From: Chionis minor
Taxonomy: Eukaryota > Chordata > Aves > Charadriiformes > Chionididae
Direction of reading: 5' to 3'
Assembly (NCBI GenBank): GCA_013398295.1
Contig: VZSF01001206.1
Location: 124,001-188,000, forward strand
Length of the DNA stretch: 64,000 nucleotides
The notes beneath the pieces were generated by a model. The model worked only from the letters and a program-made list of their open reading frames with translations, was not told where the DNA came from and did not search any database. The position numbers and the translations under genes were made by a program. Of this stretch, positions 61,973 to 64,000 are shown one piece after another. Numbering within the stretch: position 1 is the first letter of the stretch; every line of letters starts with the position of its first letter.

Positions 61973-64000
61973 AGCATCTAACAGAATGCTGTACCAGATA
62001 CTTAATACTTGTTCTGCATATGAACAAATACAAGTTTGAAACAGACAGAACTAATTTCCTAGGCAACTTCATATCCAAAGGCAGAACTCACCTTGATAAA
62101 AGCAAGCCTGAGGAAGTACTAATCCTACCAATACCACTGCACCAAATAATGATTATTTCAGTAGAAGCAATTTGGTAAGTAAATTGTAAACAGAATGACC
62201 ATGCTCCAACAGATCAGATACATGGCCCACATCCAAGGAAATGTTTAGTACAACCAAGATGATCTTCAAGTTCATTCCTGGTTTGGCCATTTTCAAACCT
62301 GAACAAGCCAGCCAGCTCTTTTGGTAGGTAAATGAAAGTTTTCTATGAAAACTTTTCATTTTGTGTGTATCCTAGAAAAAAATTCGTTTAAAATAAAAAA
62401 AAAAAAAAAATAAAAGCAACCAAAACTAAAACTGATCTTTTTTTCTAAGGGGAAAATTATTAAGAATTTACTAATTTCTTTGTTATTCCCTACCTCTTTG
62501 TTCCTTTTTTATGTTTTTCTGCTAAAAAATCAAGGAACGACTGAGAAATCAGAAGCCATAAGAAGGTGTGTTTCAAAATTATTTCATTGAGAGAATAAAA
62601 TCTTATTTTAGAGAAAACATAAGATAAAATAAAATATGTATCTGAATAGCTAGTGAAGTATCGATAAAAGTTGTGTAAGATCAATTCACAGAACAACATC
62701 GGGATGGAAATTTCTCCAAAGGTGCACAATAAAATGTAGAAAGTAAAGATTCCGTAGTCTTAACCTCAGTATTATTGTATGAAATTTTGATCTATATATA
62801 ACAGATGCATATTTACTTTTGACAGCAGCCGGCAACCATATAGATTCAGTGATAATGTACAAGTTCTAAAAAAAAAAAAAAAAAGAATATGGCACGGGTG
62901 CAATAACTTGTCCCCTGAAAGATGCAAGTCAAGGTGGCAGATGAAATTGTTTTCCCTATGGAGAAAGTAATGGCTGGGAAAAAGCCAGCCATATGTTGCA
63001 AGGAGGCTTCTTCACTCTAGTATTCAGACAAGCAACAGAACTGTTGCATCTCTGAGGTGTTTTTCTTTCCATGGTGGTTACTATCAACGGGAAAAAAAGC
63101 AACAACCTTTAAAAAGTAGAGTAAAATAACTCTCCAGACAGCTCTGTAAAAGGTGCTTATCTCTCTTCTTTCATGTTATTTTTTATACCGGACTTACTTT
63201 CATAACCAGAGAAAAAAAAACTTCCAGCAACACGTGGCTTAATGTAAACTACTTCAAAAAATATTTCCCTTTCCCTTTAGATTTAATTATGAGAAAAATA
63301 CTTGCTTGTTTGATCAAAAAGAAAAAGTATGAAGCTTTGCCTGCTTCATACTTGCAGGTAAAAGAGAATTTTGATATACATCCTATGATCATGCCACCAG
63401 CATTTAAGCAATGGGTACACACCAGTTCCTTTTCAGATAACAGCACATTCTTTTGTCCAGCGGTATGAGACACTCAAACTGCCCATGCTATGCTAGAGAA
63501 AGAACCCATAAATAAAACACCAACTTCTGTTGATGTAGAAGAAATAGGAGCATTACAGACAGTGGAATTTCCATCCAGTGACACATTTAGAAAATAACAC
63601 ATAGAGACATGAGGGATTGATTTTTAGTCATTTATAAACTTGCATTTTGAATATATTTGGGGGGGTATGGGGGCACATAGAAGCTCAAGATGCCAAAACC
63701 TATTATCTGAAATCCACAACTTGTTGAAACTGCTACATCCAAAGATGCACGGCCTTATGAGTAAAAATGAGAGAGAAGAAAAGGGAGCATGAATAACACA
63801 GCTAACAAAAGGTCAAAGGACAACAATGTATCAAAAACATTTATTGTGAACATTAAAGAAAAGTTACTCCTTTTTGAAATTATTAAGGCCATTTCAGCCT
63901 TGCCTAATTGCCCAAATACTCTGTCCGTGGCAGATGAGGGAGATGGTTCATTACTCAGCAAAGCTTATAACATAAGCAGGAGCAGGTAATATACTCTTGA
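61973..64000. other. Unique AT-rich DNA, no gene seen
   Basis: No gene. It has two long A runs (62395-62410 and 62868-62884) and a pair of G runs (63659-63665 and 63669-63673). Neither A run has a recognisable retroposon body upstream on its strand. Short frames at 62153-62359 (-), 62490-62729 (-), 63249-63473 (-) and 63755-63989 (both strands) look like chance. Confidence 0.6.

Noticed and set aside
62868..62884. 17-A run that could be the tail of a processed pseudogene or SINE
   Set aside because: No recognisable coding remnant or SINE body lies upstream, and such A runs are frequent across this window.
1..64000. CRISPR arrays, operons, tRNA, rRNA or phage-like modules
   Set aside because: None is present. 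The repeats mark this as vertebrate nuclear DNA, and no direct-repeat/spacer pattern or cloverleaf was seen.

Overview
The window looks like a stretch of avian nuclear DNA with no host gene I can recognise. The organism call rests on the repeats. Ten fragments of CR1, the dominant LINE of bird genomes, are present, several ending in the CR1-specific 8-bp tail (ATTCTATG-like units). There is also a solo LTR of the bird ERVL-type family that opens TGTCATGG and closes CCATGACA. The sequence is visibly AT-rich, with no CpG-island-like block, no tRNA, rRNA or known small RNA, and no reading frame beyond about 160 codons. It is best read as intergenic sequence or a very large intron on a gene-poor chromosome region. 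I cannot name the species or chromosome.

Layout. 1-606: CR1 copy 1 (+). 607-8738: unique AT-rich DNA. 8739-9427: CR1 copy 2 (-) with an internal deletion. 9428-15873: unique DNA holding a purine tract (10281-10349) and a relic of the ERVL-type LTR (about 10647-10750). 15874-16240: CR1 copy 3 (+), old. 17292-17424 and 22343-22765: CR1 copies 4 and 5 (-). 22766-33551: unique DNA. 33552-34069: CR1 copy 6 (+). 34383-34948: solo LTR. 36111-36430: CR1 copy 7 (-). 42901-43916: CR1 copy 8 (-), the longest, reaching the reverse-transcriptase catalytic motif but carrying three in-frame stops and two frameshifts. 46227-46610: CR1 copy 9 (-), with an unbroken C-terminal frame. 46611-61598: unique DNA. 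61599-61972: CR1 copy 10 (-). 61973-64000: unique DNA.

No genes act together here. The CR1 copies are 5'-truncated and cannot move by themselves. They fall by eye into three 3'-end types, so more than one wave of insertion is recorded. The solo LTR still shows a TATA box and a poly(A) signal and could act as an ectopic promoter or terminator.

I did not find a new multi-gene system. The best items for a second look are an exact POU-dimer (MORE) palindrome at 45945-45956, a 14-bp palindrome with T-box-like half sites at 48604-48617, a possible 120-bp phase-1 exon at 53496-53615 just downstream of an ancient-repeat-like segment, and an inverted CR1 pair flanking the solo LTR.
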